A stretch of 64,000 nucleotides of DNA, from positions 62,001 through 126,000 of the forward strand of contig NZ_JAMXQU010000003.1 in the NCBI RefSeq assembly GCF_024054035.1. Reading direction: 5' to 3'. Every line of letters starts with the position of its first letter. The first letter of the stretch is position 1. The notes beneath the pieces were generated by a model. That model saw nothing but the letters and a program-made list of their open reading frames with translations, had not been told where the DNA came from and did not search any database. This document shows positions 52,512 through 62,139 of the stretch, in pieces. The translations under genes were made by a program, and so were the position numbers. Source of the stretch: Asaia lannensis NBRC 102526 (lineage in GTDB: Bacteria; Pseudomonadota; Alphaproteobacteria; Acetobacterales; Acetobacteraceae).

Positions 52512-54284
52512 TCAAAGCGGGATCGGAGAGACCTTGCCAGCGACAAGCTGCCATGCCCTGTCGAGACTTTCCACGCCGGTCAGCCTGTGAGCAATCAGGA
52601 TAACGGTGCGCCCCCGCATCGTGCGCCCCAGCGTCTCCAGAAAAGCCCGTTCGGTGGCAGAATCGAGCCCGGTTGCCGGTTCGTCCAGCACCACGACAGG
52701 TGCATCCTGCAACAGCGTGCGTGCAAGCGCGATACGACGCCCCTGACCGCCGGAAAGACGTGCACCGCCCTCCCCGACCCAGCTATCCAGTCCATCGGGA
52801 AGTGCCTGCACCGTCTCGGCAATTTCGGCACGTTCCAGCGCTTCCCAGATCCGGGCGTCGGACACATCCTGCCGCCCCATCAGGAGGTTGTTCCTGATAG
52901 TGTCCGAAAACAGATGCGTGGCTTGGGAGAGCCAGCCGATACGTTGACGCAGACTGGTGGTATCCAGCGTTTCGAGCGTGTGACCACCGAAGGTGATGGA
53001 TCCCGATTGTGGCGTGGCCACTTTGAGCAGCAACGCAGCCAGGCTCGATTTACCGGCGCCCGAAGGGCCGATCAGGGCAACATGCTCGCCGGCCCGGATC
53101 GTGAGACTTACCCCACGCAGCACCGGTGCACGCGCACCGTCCCAGCCGAAACTGACATCGCTCAGCACGATATCGCCATTTTCCGGTGCCTCGCATGTCT
53201 TGCCACTGTCTGAGGGTGGCTCGGAGGCAATATCGACCACCCGGCGGGCTGCCTCACCGACCTGAGCAGAGAGGACGCTGGTCCGTGCGAGGGTTCCGAT
53301 CGACTCAAAAATGGCGCCAGTCAGGAAAACGAGCGCGACACCAGACAGATAGGTCACACCCAGCCCGCCGAAACCGGCGAGCCCCGCAAGAATGAGAACA
53401 AGAGCCAGCTGCCCGCAGAGATAGGAAACCGCACCTGCACCTGCCATGGCACGCGCCTGTGTAAGCTGGGCGTCATGCAGCTTGCTTTCTTCCGTCATGA
53501 TGCGCTCAGCCAGACGCGCTTCGGCCGAATAGGCTCTGGCTTCGCGCAGTCCGGTCGCCAGATCGAGAGCTGCCACGCGCAAAGACGATTCAGCGTGGAG
53601 AATGTGCCCCGAACGCGACGAGGCTCGTCTGGCGGCCCAGAGAGGCACAAGACAGGCCGCAAAGACAAACAACAGGGCCAGTATGACACCCAGGCGCCAA
53701 TTGGCAGCGCCCGCAACGAATGCGATGACCGGAAGGGATACCGCAATGCCCAGAACAGGCATGGCAATACGCAGATAAAGATTATCGAGGAGCTCGACAT
53801 CGCCGACGAGACGATTCAGCAGATCGCCCGCACGTCTGAACCCGAGCCCCGCAGCCGCGCCCTGGGCGAGGTTACGGAAAAACCAGACACGCAGGGCTGC
53901 AAGTGCGCGGAACATGGCATCATGCGCATATAAACGCTCGGCGTAACGCAGGATGATCCTTGCGCCGCCGAAAGCACGCAGCAGACCGAATGCCGTACCG
54001 AGGCCCAGCGCCAGCGCCGTAACGCTTGCGCCCGCATTCCACATGAGTGCGAGACCGCTAAGCAACGCAAGTGCCGAAAGCACCATGCCAAAAACAAGTC
54101 GTCCGCTATATGGGCGCCAAACGGACAGTATTTTACGCAGGGCCGCCCGTGTGCCGATCGGGGCTTTGCCATGCTCGGAACGGGTGTGAGGCCGCACGGC
54201 AGAAACAGCAGACGTCGCCACCGAAGCAGACGCAGGCTGAACCGAAGGCGGCGAGGAAGGAACGGCATTTTTCACGATGCGCAC
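52512..54284 (-). CDS. cydC: ABC exporter subunit CydC
   Basis: Half of the CydDC heterodimeric ABC exporter, which is needed for cytochrome bd assembly and exports reductants such as cysteine or glutathione. The 590 residues have an N-terminal six-helix membrane region and a C-terminal ATPase: Walker A GPSGAGKSSLAALLL, signature LSGGQGRRIALARTLL, Walker B VVVLDEPATGLD, and the H-loop LIAHRL. It overlaps cydD by 13 nt. CydAB structural genes are not in the window; in acetic acid bacteria the related cyanide-insensitive oxidase is a plausible client. Confidence 0.9.
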   Translation of the reverse strand: MRIVKNAVPSSPPSVQPASASVATSAVSAVRPHTRSEHGKAPIGTRAALRKILSVWRPYSGRLVFGMVLSALALLSGLALMWNAGASVTALALGLGTAFGLLRAFGGARIILRYAERLYAHDAMFRALAALRVWFFRNLAQGAAAGLGFRRAGDLLNRLVGDVELLDNLYLRIAMPVLGIAVSLPVIAFVAGAANWRLGVILALLFVFAACLVPLWAARRASSRSGHILHAESSLRVAALDLATGLREARAYSAEARLAERIMTEESKLHDAQLTQARAMAGAGAVSYLCGQLALVLILAGLAGFGGLGVTYLSGVALVFLTGAIFESIGTLARTSVLSAQVGEAARRVVDIASEPPSDSGKTCEAPENGDIVLSDVSFGWDGARAPVLRGVSLTIRAGEHVALIGPSGAGKSSLAALLLKVATPQSGSITFGGHTLETLDTTSLRQRIGWLSQATHLFSDTIRNNLLMGRQDVSDARIWEALERAEIAETVQALPDGLDSWVGEGGARLSGGQGRRIALARTLLQDAPVVVLDEPATGLDSATERAFLETLGRTMRGRTVILIAHRLTGVESLDRAWQLVAGKVSPIPL

Positions 54285-55990
54285 TCCATAACACTGTCGC
54301 TTCCGAGCTGGATTGCGCGGGTGGCAAGCGCTTTCATGGCAGGGGAATGCGAGCTGAGAATAACGGTGCGTGCGGCGGCAAGCATGGCCAGCGAGGCTAT
54401 GATCGACTGCTCCGTCTGCGGATCGAGATGCGCTGTCGGCTCGTCCAGCAGCAGGAGCGGAGCATCCTTGAGGTAAGCGCGCGCTATGGCCACACGTTGT
54501 GCCTGACCACCAGATAGACCGAAGCCTCCCTCTCCGATCACCGTATCGAGGCCTTCCGGCAGATCAGCCAGAACGACTTCGAGTGATGCCGCCCTGATCG
54601 CCTCGGCTATTTCCGCTTCGTCGGCCTCGGGCCTGGCGAAAAGAAGGTTCTCACGCAGCGTACCGGCAAATATCACCGGCTTTTGCCCGATCCATGCGAG
54701 ATAGCGCGCAATATCGCGGCCCTTCATGGTCGAGATATCCTGACCATTGAACAGGATCTGCCCGTCCGTCGGCTGCACGAAACCAAGCAGAAGCTCGATC
54801 ATGGTGGACTTGCCTGCACCTGACGGCCCGTCAAGCAGGAGAACCTCTCCCGGACCGACAGTGAAATCGACATGTTCGAACACGGGTGGCCCGTCTTTGA
54901 GCCAGGCATAGCTGAGGTTCCTGGCCTCCACCGTCACGCCTCCTATACGCTCATCACGTCGATCGGCTGTCTCGTCGATCAGCGTATCGCCTGAAGTGCC
55001 GAGCCCATCCATGGCTTCCGCCGCCCCGGCGGCATGCGCACGATCCTGATAGGCCAGAGCCAGACCGCGGAACGGGGCAAAGAATTCGGGCACGAGGAAA
55101 AGCGCGAAAAGGGTCTGCGTGAAATGGGGTGAAGGGTGAATGCGCGGCAGGCTACTACCCTCGATATGGACGAAGTGCCCCTGCGTGAAAACGATCAGCA
55201 CGATCGCAACGACCATAGCGACATCGATTGCGGCAGAGGACAGGAAGGCGACACGCAATATCCTGACCGTGCGACGACGCAGATCGTCCGCCGCCTGAGC
55301 AAGCGACGAGGCCTCGCGCTCTGTCGCATTGAAGAGAACGATCGTCGCTATGCCTCTTATACGGTCGAGAAAACGCGACTGAAGGCGAACCATCGCGAGA
55401 AACTGGTTGCGCGACGCCAGGGCAGCACCGATCCCGAAAACCGCCTGCGCCACGGGCACCAGAGCACCACAGATCGCAAGAATAAGCGCAGCCCGTGCGT
55501 CGACGGCAAAGACGGCGGCCAGAACGATGACCGGGAAAAGCATCCAGGTCATGGAGGCCGGCAACCAACGGCCGAAATAGCCATCGAGTACTTCGATGCG
55601 ATCGACCAGCAAGGCTGCAATTTCAGCAGAATGCTGCCGTCGCAGAAGAGCCGGGCCCACTCTGAAAACGGAATCGAGCACATCACGCCTCAGACGCTCG
55701 CGGGACCTTATGCCGGCTTTGGCGGCAAAATGCTCCTGTAAGTAAAAGCAAAGCGCGCGAAACAGGGAGAGCGCGGCAAAACCTGCCATGAGCGATCCGA
55801 CAGCCATCCCCTCTGCGCCCGTCTGTCGCAGAAAGAGACGCCCCAGTACGTTCGCCAGACACCAAGCCTGCCCAATGCCTGTGACCGTCGAAATGCTACC
55901 GATCAGAACGACAGGGAATGCAGCACGTCTGGCCGGGCCGGATTGTTGGCGGACCCAGGCTCGCACGAGTTTTTTGTCTACAGCGCTCAT
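54272..55990 (-). CDS. cydD: ABC exporter subunit CydD
   Basis: Partner half of CydDC (572 residues), encoded first. The membrane part includes ICGALVPVAQAVFGIG and IVLIVFTQG; the ATPase has GPSGAGKSTMIELLLGF, FGLSGGQAQRVAIARAYL, and LLLLDEPTAHLDPQTEQ. ATG 55990 (MSAVDKKLVRAW) is preferred; upstream frame openings read MFRGDH and have no similarity. The Shine-Dalgarno is weak. The 13-nt overlap with cydC gives coupled translation of the two halves. Confidence 0.9.
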   Translation of the reverse strand: MSAVDKKLVRAWVRQQSGPARRAAFPVVLIGSISTVTGIGQAWCLANVLGRLFLRQTGAEGMAVGSLMAGFAALSLFRALCFYLQEHFAAKAGIRSRERLRRDVLDSVFRVGPALLRRQHSAEIAALLVDRIEVLDGYFGRWLPASMTWMLFPVIVLAAVFAVDARAALILAICGALVPVAQAVFGIGAALASRNQFLAMVRLQSRFLDRIRGIATIVLFNATEREASSLAQAADDLRRRTVRILRVAFLSSAAIDVAMVVAIVLIVFTQGHFVHIEGSSLPRIHPSPHFTQTLFALFLVPEFFAPFRGLALAYQDRAHAAGAAEAMDGLGTSGDTLIDETADRRDERIGGVTVEARNLSYAWLKDGPPVFEHVDFTVGPGEVLLLDGPSGAGKSTMIELLLGFVQPTDGQILFNGQDISTMKGRDIARYLAWIGQKPVIFAGTLRENLLFARPEADEAEIAEAIRAASLEVVLADLPEGLDTVIGEGGFGLSGGQAQRVAIARAYLKDAPLLLLDEPTAHLDPQTEQSIIASLAMLAAARTVILSSHSPAMKALATRAIQLGSDSVMECAS

Positions 55991-56121
55991 GATCGGGGGA
56001 TATAAGCAATGATCGCCGCGAAACATAGGGTTTCAGAGGCGAGATTGCAGAACATTTAAGCCGTTCGGCCACAAGCGAGTAGCGCGGCCCTCAAGCAGGT
56101 GAAGACGGAAGGACACAAACG

Positions 56122-56152
56122 AAAAAACCCTGCTGACGGACAGCAGGGTTTT
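56122..56152. terminator. Strong bidirectional terminator
   Basis: AAAACCCTGCTG (56124-56135) and CAGCAGGGTTTT (56141-56152) make a 12-bp perfect stem with a 5-base ACGGA loop. A-runs before and T-runs after give a T-tract on either strand. It follows the stop of the small secreted protein gene on the minus strand by about 37 nt. Confidence 0.85.
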
Positions 56153-56188
56153 CGTCTCGACAACAGGCTGTCGGTCCGTCGGGACCGA

Positions 56189-56503
56189 TTACTGACCTGC
56201 GGGTGCCGGCATCGTGGATGCGGGCATCTTCATCGAATTGTCCATCGGCATAGGTGCCGGGGCCGGGGCTGTGGCGCTGGCCATCGGTGCAGCTGCCGGT
56301 GCCGTCACGGGAACCGGGGTCTGGGCCTGCTGCAGGCTGCGTGCATTCAGGTCGTCGGTCGCTGCATCGCCCTTGTCAGCCTTCTGGTGCATGGCCGTCT
56401 TGGTAGCATGGTGAGCCTTGTGGCCCGTATGCTTGGCAAAAGCCGGCGTTGCAACGACAAAAGTAGCGGCCATCAGCGTGGCGCCCAGTGCAGAAATCTT
56501 CAT
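56189..56503 (-). CDS. Small secreted His/Met/Pro-Ala-rich protein
   Basis: A 104-residue protein with a clear signal peptide (MKISALGATLMAATFVVATPAFA) and a disordered mature part. The first third of the mature chain is His/Lys-rich (KHTGHKAHHATKTAMHQK) and the last third has Ala-Pro repeats and methionines (PMPMDNSMKMPAST). The His and Met content could bind copper or another metal, but no family is recognised. GGAAG lies near ATG 56503. It has a very strong terminator and a 130-bp upstream spacer after the ratA gene end; it is likely monocistronic and well expressed. Confidence 0.72.
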   Translation of the reverse strand: MKISALGATLMAATFVVATPAFAKHTGHKAHHATKTAMHQKADKGDAATDDLNARSLQQAQTPVPVTAPAAAPMASATAPAPAPMPMDNSMKMPASTMPAPAGQ

Positions 56504-56633
56504 CGTTCTTCCTTTCAGAATTCTCTGATCCAGGGTTCACCGCACCTGCAAGGCACGGAGATAGTCCTCTGATGTTAGGACAAACGTAACGAAGTCGTTG
56601 CAGTTGCCTCGAAGCATAAAAACTTGTGCATGA

Positions 56634-57095
56634 TCAGCTGCGTATGACGGCACCGGGCTCCTTGGAGACACCATAGGTATCGCGTGCGCGTTTGATGAAG
56701 GCCGATACCATCAAACGTACCCCTTCATTGAAAACCACGCCGATCGCATTCTGGAGAAGGCGCGATCTGAACTCGAAGTCGACAAAAAAATCGACAAGGC
56801 AACCGCGCGGGTCGGGTGTGAAGGTCCAGACATTGTTCAAATAACGGAATGGGCCCTTTTCATAACGGACCCTGATCCGGTGCGGACGCTCAAGCGCGAC
56901 GCGGCTGGTGAATGTCTCGCGAAACGGTCCGAATCCGACGCTGAGATCGGCAACCAGCTCATGTTCGGTGCGGGATCTGATAACTGCCTTGACGCACCAC
57001 GGAAGAAACTGGGGATAGGCACCCACATCGGCCACGAGATCGAAAAGCTGTTCGGGACTATAGGCGATCAACCGTTGCTCGGCATGGGTGGGCAT
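56634..57095 (-). CDS. COQ10/RatA-type START-domain protein
   Basis: A 153-residue START-fold protein of the COQ10/RatA family, which binds ubiquinone in mitochondria and many alphaproteobacteria. It opens with [34 protein letters not shown] and has RETFTSRVALERPHRIRV, GPFRYLNNVW, and VDFFVDFEFRSRLLQNAIG, conserved with COQ10. It overlaps the lipA stop by 1 nt (TAATG), so it is the last gene of the pyruvate dehydrogenase operon. Although some homologues are named ribosome-association toxin RatA, the operon context favours a quinone or lipid role. Confidence 0.86.
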   Translation of the reverse strand: MPTHAEQRLIAYSPEQLFDLVADVGAYPQFLPWCVKAVIRSRTEHELVADLSVGFGPFRETFTSRVALERPHRIRVRYEKGPFRYLNNVWTFTPDPRGCLVDFFVDFEFRSRLLQNAIGVVFNEGVRLMVSAFIKRARDTYGVSKEPGAVIRS

Positions 57096-58084
57096 TATGC
57101 TTTCTCCGGCTGGAGCACATCCTGCTTCAGCCTGTTCTGACGCGCCTCTCGGAGCGCGGCGAAATCGGAATCCGCGTGATAGGAAGAGCGTGTCAGCGGA
57201 CTGGAACTGACCTGCAGGAAGCCCTTGGCGCGCGCCATACGGGCAAATTCCTCGAACTCGTCGGGAGGAACGAATTTCGCAACACCCGCATGTTTGGGCG
57301 TGGGCTGCAGATACTGTCCCATTGTGATGAAATCGACATCCGCAATACGGAAATCGTCCATGACCTGTGCAACTTCCATCTTTTCCTCGCCCAGTCCAAG
57401 CATCAGACCGGATTTGGTAAAGATCGACGGGTCGAGCCTTTTCACATCATCCAGCAGGCGCACCGACTGATAGTAGCGTGCGCCTGGGCGGATAGACGGA
57501 TAAAGGCGGGGTACAGTTTCGATATTATGATTGAAAACATCGGGTTTTGCCTGAACGACCACGTCAAGCGCGCCAGGCTTGCGCAGGAAATCGGGCGTCA
57601 GGATCTCGATTGTCGTTTCCGGCGACGCCCTGCGGACACTGGCTATGGTGCGCGCGAAATGCAACGCTCCACCATCGGCCAGATCGTCGCGATCGACCGA
57701 CGTAATGACCACATGGCGCAGGCCAAGTTTCGCAACCGCTTCTGCAACGCGTTCGGGCTCATCGGCATCGAGAGCCTTGGGCATGCCCGTGGTCACATTG
57801 CAGAACGAACAGGCCCGCGTGCAGATCTCGCCCATGATCATCATGGTGGCATGACGCTGCGACCAGCATTCACCGATATTCGGGCAGGCCGCTTCTTCAC
57901 AGACTGTCACCAGCCTGTTGTCGCGCATGAGCTTGCGCGTCTCCTGATAGACAGAGCTGTTCGGTGCCCTCACCCGTATCCAGTCCGGCTTGCGCTGGAT
58001 CGGATTATCGGGCCGATTGGCCTTCTCAGGATGACGAAGCGTGCCGGGCTTGCGGTGATCGATGGTGATGCGCTGCATGGTCAT
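57095..58084 (-). CDS. lipA: Lipoyl synthase
   Basis: Radical-SAM enzyme that inserts two sulfurs into the octanoyl chain on E2 and other lipoyl domains. The 329 residues hold the auxiliary cluster cysteines [12 protein letters not shown] and the radical-SAM [10 protein letters not shown] motif (C-x3-C-x2-C), then [16 protein letters not shown] and [11 protein letters not shown]. It follows lpd at 2 nt and overlaps ratA. Its presence in the pdh operon places cofactor synthesis next to the lipoyl domains of PdhB and PdhC that need it. Confidence 0.96.
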   Translation of the reverse strand: MTMQRITIDHRKPGTLRHPEKANRPDNPIQRKPDWIRVRAPNSSVYQETRKLMRDNRLVTVCEEAACPNIGECWSQRHATMMIMGEICTRACSFCNVTTGMPKALDADEPERVAEAVAKLGLRHVVITSVDRDDLADGGALHFARTIASVRRASPETTIEILTPDFLRKPGALDVVVQAKPDVFNHNIETVPRLYPSIRPGARYYQSVRLLDDVKRLDPSIFTKSGLMLGLGEEKMEVAQVMDDFRIADVDFITMGQYLQPTPKHAGVAKFVPPDEFEEFARMARAKGFLQVSSSPLTRSSYHADSDFAALREARQNRLKQDVLQPEKA

Positions 58085-58086
58085 GA

Positions 58087-59490
58087 CTAGAAGTGGAGTG
58101 CTCCACCCCAGGCTGCAAGCACCGACTCATGCATGGTTTCCGAAATCGTCGGATGCGGGAAGACCGTTTCCTTCAGTTCCGCCTCTGTCAGCTCGGAGGT
58201 ACGTGCGATCACAAAGCCCTGGATCATTTCCGTTACCTCCGCGCCGATCATATGCGCACCCAGCAGCTCGCCGGTTTCAGCATCGAAAATTGTCTTGGTG
58301 AGCCCATCCGGCTCGCCCATTGCCAGCGCCTTGCCATTGGCAAGGAACGGGAAACGACCGATCTTGAGCTTGCGCCCCGTCGCTTTGGCTTTTTCTTCCG
58401 TCAGGCCGACAGAAGCAACCTGAGGGCGGCTATAGGTGCAGCCGGGAATATTGAGCGGATGAAGCGGCTCGGGGTTGTGACCCGCAATTTTCTCGACGCA
58501 GATGACACCTTCATGGCTCGCCTTGTGCGCAAGCCAGGGCGCACCCGCCACATCGCCGATCGCCCACAGACCCGGCTCACCGGTACGGCAGAACTCATCG
58601 ACGACGATATGGGTCTTGTCGATCTTCACCTTGGTCTGCTCAAGACCCAGATCCTCGACACTACCGACGATACCGACGGCGAGAATGACCTTATCCACCA
58701 CGACATCGGTCGTACCCGCCGCTGTCGTGATCTGCGTCGAAACGGTCCCGTCCTTCTTGTTCAGCGGGCCGACCTTGGCGCCGGTAAGCACCTTGATCCC
58801 CTGCTTTTCGAAGGCTTTCTGCGCAAGGCCGCTGATTTCGGCGTCCTCGGCAATCATGATCCTGTCCGCCACCTCGGCGATGGTCACCTCGGCGCCCATA
58901 TTGCGATAGAAGGACGCAAATTCGACGCCGATTGCGCCGGAGCCGATAACGAGAAGGCGCTTCGGAAGCTCTTTCGGCACCATCGCCTCACGATAGGTCC
59001 AGACCAGCTCGCCATCGGGCTCCAGCCCCGGGAAATGACGGGCACGGGCACCAGTCGCCAGGATGACGTCGGGGGCCGCAATACGACCCATCTCCTTGCC
59101 ATCCTTGGTGATGGAGACGACATGGGCCTTCCCATCGCGACCGGCCAGCTTGGCGCGACCGTCATAAACCCTGACCTTGGCTTTTTTCAGCAGTCCGGCC
59201 ACACCACGCGAAAGCTGACGGGAAACGGCACGTGAACGCGCCACCACTTTTTCGATATCGAAGCTTACCTTTTCGGCACTGAAACCGAATTCGGCAAGGT
59301 TGTGCAGCTGATGGTTGAGTTCGGACGCGCGAAGAAGCGCCTTGGTGGGAATGCACCCCCAGTTCAGGCAGATTCCACCCAGATGGGTGCTCTCCACCAC
59401 GGCCACATTCTTGCCAAGCTGCGCGGCGCGAAGGGCAGCAACATAGCCGCCCGGTCCACCGCCCACGACGATCAGATCGAATTTGTCCAT
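58087..59490 (-). CDS. lpd: Dihydrolipoamide dehydrogenase (E3)
   Basis: Flavoprotein E3 that reoxidises dihydrolipoyl groups with NAD. The 467 residues have the FAD dinucleotide motif [14 protein letters not shown], the redox-active disulfide [16 protein letters not shown] (Cys-x4-Cys), NAD-binding [18 protein letters not shown], and the interface [15 protein letters not shown] with the catalytic His and Glu. It is fourth in the operon: pdhA-pdhB-pdhC-lpd-lipA-ratA, only 3 nt after pdhC. Confidence 0.96.
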   Translation of the reverse strand: MDKFDLIVVGGGPGGYVAALRAAQLGKNVAVVESTHLGGICLNWGCIPTKALLRASELNHQLHNLAEFGFSAEKVSFDIEKVVARSRAVSRQLSRGVAGLLKKAKVRVYDGRAKLAGRDGKAHVVSITKDGKEMGRIAAPDVILATGARARHFPGLEPDGELVWTYREAMVPKELPKRLLVIGSGAIGVEFASFYRNMGAEVTIAEVADRIMIAEDAEISGLAQKAFEKQGIKVLTGAKVGPLNKKDGTVSTQITTAAGTTDVVVDKVILAVGIVGSVEDLGLEQTKVKIDKTHIVVDEFCRTGEPGLWAIGDVAGAPWLAHKASHEGVICVEKIAGHNPEPLHPLNIPGCTYSRPQVASVGLTEEKAKATGRKLKIGRFPFLANGKALAMGEPDGLTKTIFDAETGELLGAHMIGAEVTEMIQGFVIARTSELTEAELKETVFPHPTISETMHESVLAAWGGALHF

Positions 59491-59493
59491 GGG

Positions 59494-60777
59494 TCAGATC
59501 ACCAGTCGATAGGGGTTTTGCACGATATCACGCAGCGCATTGAGCCACTTGGCCCCAAGCGCACCGTCGACGGCGCGATGATCGACCGAGAGCGTTGCCG
59601 TCATGACCGTGGCAATGGCGAGCTGGTCTCCACGTACGACAGCGCGCTTCTCACCGGCGGCAATAGCCAGAATACCGGCCTGAGGCGGATTGATGATCGC
59701 GGCGAACTCGCGCACACCGAACATGCCCATATTGGAAATCGAGAACGTACCGCCCTGGAACTCTTCAGGCTTGAGCTTGCCGTCGCGCGCACGCTTGGCA
59801 AGATCGCGGGCCTGTTCGCTGATTTCGCGCAGGGATTTGCGATCGGCCTGCCGGATGATCGGCGTAATCAGACCATCGGGAATAGAAACCGCCATCGAGA
59901 TATCGATATCGGGGAAATGCAGTGTCTCGGCATCGGTAAACTGAACGTTCAGACCGGGGCAATCGCGCAGGGCAAGAGCCACAGCCTTGATCATCATGTC
60001 ATTGACCGAGATCTTGAACTGACCTTCGCCCTCGCTGGGCGATGCCGCATTGAGCTGGCTACGCAGGGCAAGCAGTGCATCGAGCTCGATATCGACGGAA
60101 ACGTAAAAATGCGGAACGTTCTGCTTGGACTCACTCAGGCGGCGCGCGATGACCTTGCGCATTGAGGAGTTCGGCACACGCCTTGCTTCGGCAGGGGCTG
60201 CCGCCGTGGCGACGCCTGAACCACCGGCGAGGGCGGGCTTTGCGCTCTCGACGTCACGACGCAGGATACGTCCATTCGGACCCGTTCCCTTGAGCGTGGA
60301 CAGTTCGATACCCTTCTGCCCCGCGATACGACGCGCCAGAGGCGAGGCGAAGACACGTCTGCCCGAAGCTGCACCGTGAACAGCCGTAGCCTGTGCAGAG
60401 GTCGAGGAGGACGCAGACGCGCTTGTCGCTGGCTGGAAAGACGCGGACGGGGAAGATGCGGGCTGAGACGCAGTCTGGGGCGCAGCTTGGGCCGTCTTTG
60501 CGGGAGCCGCCTCGACCGCATCGGGCACGGCCTCGCCTTCTTCGACGAGGATGGCGATCGGTGAATTGACCTTCACGCCCTCGCTGCCCTCAGGGACGAC
60601 GATACGGCCGAGAATGCCCTCATCAACGGCTTCGACTTCCATCGTCGCCTTGTCGGTCTCGATTTCGGCAATCAGATCGCCGGACTTGACCTTGTCGCCC
60701 TCTTTCTTCAGCCAGCGCGAGAGCGTGCCCTCGGTCATGGTGGGAGAAAGGGCGGGCATCAGAATATTGGTTGCCAT
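59494..60777 (-). CDS. pdhC: Pyruvate dehydrogenase E2 (dihydrolipoyl acetyltransferase)
   Basis: Core E2 subunit. One N-terminal lipoyl domain (residues about 1-80, lipoylated Lys in [12 protein letters not shown]) is followed by an Ala/Pro/Ser-rich linker, a peripheral-subunit-binding domain ([28 protein letters not shown]) and the catalytic domain with the active-site [12 protein letters not shown]. The 427 residues are normal for an alphaproteobacterial E2 with one lipoyl domain. It begins 12 nt after pdhB. Confidence 0.95.
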   Translation of the reverse strand: MATNILMPALSPTMTEGTLSRWLKKEGDKVKSGDLIAEIETDKATMEVEAVDEGILGRIVVPEGSEGVKVNSPIAILVEEGEAVPDAVEAAPAKTAQAAPQTASQPASSPSASFQPATSASASSSTSAQATAVHGAASGRRVFASPLARRIAGQKGIELSTLKGTGPNGRILRRDVESAKPALAGGSGVATAAAPAEARRVPNSSMRKVIARRLSESKQNVPHFYVSVDIELDALLALRSQLNAASPSEGEGQFKISVNDMMIKAVALALRDCPGLNVQFTDAETLHFPDIDISMAVSIPDGLITPIIRQADRKSLREISEQARDLAKRARDGKLKPEEFQGGTFSISNMGMFGVREFAAIINPPQAGILAIAAGEKRAVVRGDQLAIATVMTATLSVDHRAVDGALGAKWLNALRDIVQNPYRLVI

Positions 60778-60789
60778 GGTCGCAGCCCC

Positions 60790-62136
60790 TCAGAACAGTT
60801 TGCGAACCGCATCCACCACCCAGTCAGGCTGCGGAAGCGCGTGTTTTTCGAGATTGGCGGCGTAGGGCAGCGGAATATCGAGACCGCAGACGCGCGCAGG
60901 CGGGGCATCGAGATAGTCGAAAGCCTGTTCGCACGCGACCGTACAGATCTCCGCACCGATACCGGCCACGGGCCAGCCTTCCTCGACGGAAACGAGCCGG
61001 CTCGTCTTCTTCACGCTGTTGACGATCGTCTCCGTGTCGAGCGGGCGAATTGTGCGCAGGTTGATTACCTCGGCCTCGATCCCCTGCTCGGCCAGCTTGG
61101 CGGCAGCTTCGAGCGCCACACCGACCATGATCGAGAATGCCACCAGCGTGACATCCTTGCCCTCACGTTCGATCTTCGCCTTGCCGATGGGCAGGATGAA
61201 ATCCTCATCCACCGGACAAGGGAATTTCTGCCCGTAGAGGATCTCGTTTTCGAGCACGATCACCGGGTTCGGATCGCGAATGGCCGCACGAAGCAGGCCC
61301 TTGGCGTCTTCGGACGACCAGGGAGCAACCACCTTCAGGCCGGGCACGTGCGCATACCAGCTGGCGTAGCACTGCGAATGCTGCGCACCCACGCGTGCGG
61401 CCGCCCCGTTGGGACCACGGAACACGATGGGACAGCCCATCTGTCCGCCAGACATATAGAGCGTCTTGGCAGCAGAGTTGATGATGTGGTCGATGGCCTG
61501 CATGGCAAAGTTCATGGTCATGAACTCGACGATGGGCTTGAGGCCGGTCAGCGCCGCACCGACAGCCATACCGGTGAAGCCATGCTCGGTGATGGGCGTA
61601 TCGATCACGCGCTTGTCGCCGAATTCGTCGAGCAGGCCCTGCGAGACCTTGTAGGCACCCTGATACTGGGCGACTTCCTCGCCGATAAGGAACACATCTT
61701 CGTCACGACGCAGCTCGGCCGCCATCGCATCACGCAGCGCCTCACGCACAGTAATGACAGACGTCTCACCCCATTCGCGGTCCGGTGTGGCCACCAGGTC
61801 CTGCGGCTTCTGGGGTGCTTTTTCCTCGACGGCAGTCTGGACCGGGGTCGTCTGCGCGGGTGCCGGACCGTTTTCCAGCGCCGAGATATCCTCACCCTCT
61901 TCCGCAATGATTGCGATCTGGGTGTTTACGGCGACATTTTCCGAGCCCTCGGGCACGAGAATCTTTGCGAGAATACCGCTATCGACAGCCTCGACTTCCA
62001 TCGTGGCCTTGTCGGTTTCGATCTCGGCGATCACATCGCCGGAACTGATCTTGTCACCTTCCTTGCGTGTCCACTTCGAAAGGGTTCCTTCTGTCATGGT
62101 AGGCGAAAGAGCCGGCATGAGAACAGGAGCGGCCAT
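60790..62136 (-). CDS. pdhB: Pyruvate dehydrogenase E1 beta, with N-terminal lipoyl domain
   Basis: E1-beta of the heterotetrameric E1. Unlike most, it starts with a complete lipoyl domain ([30 protein letters not shown], about residues 1-80) and a short linker before the transketolase-like part: [47 protein letters not shown], and C-terminal [15 protein letters not shown]. This layout is known in Alphaproteobacteria. Gaps to neighbours are 3 and 12 nt. So each complex has two sets of lipoyl domains to be acylated, on PdhB and PdhC. Confidence 0.95.
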   Translation of the reverse strand: MAAPVLMPALSPTMTEGTLSKWTRKEGDKISSGDVIAEIETDKATMEVEAVDSGILAKILVPEGSENVAVNTQIAIIAEEGEDISALENGPAPAQTTPVQTAVEEKAPQKPQDLVATPDREWGETSVITVREALRDAMAAELRRDEDVFLIGEEVAQYQGAYKVSQGLLDEFGDKRVIDTPITEHGFTGMAVGAALTGLKPIVEFMTMNFAMQAIDHIINSAAKTLYMSGGQMGCPIVFRGPNGAAARVGAQHSQCYASWYAHVPGLKVVAPWSSEDAKGLLRAAIRDPNPVIVLENEILYGQKFPCPVDEDFILPIGKAKIEREGKDVTLVAFSIMVGVALEAAAKLAEQGIEAEVINLRTIRPLDTETIVNSVKKTSRLVSVEEGWPVAGIGAEICTVACEQAFDYLDAPPARVCGLDIPLPYAANLEKHALPQPDWVVDAVRKLF

Positions 62137-62139
62137 AAC

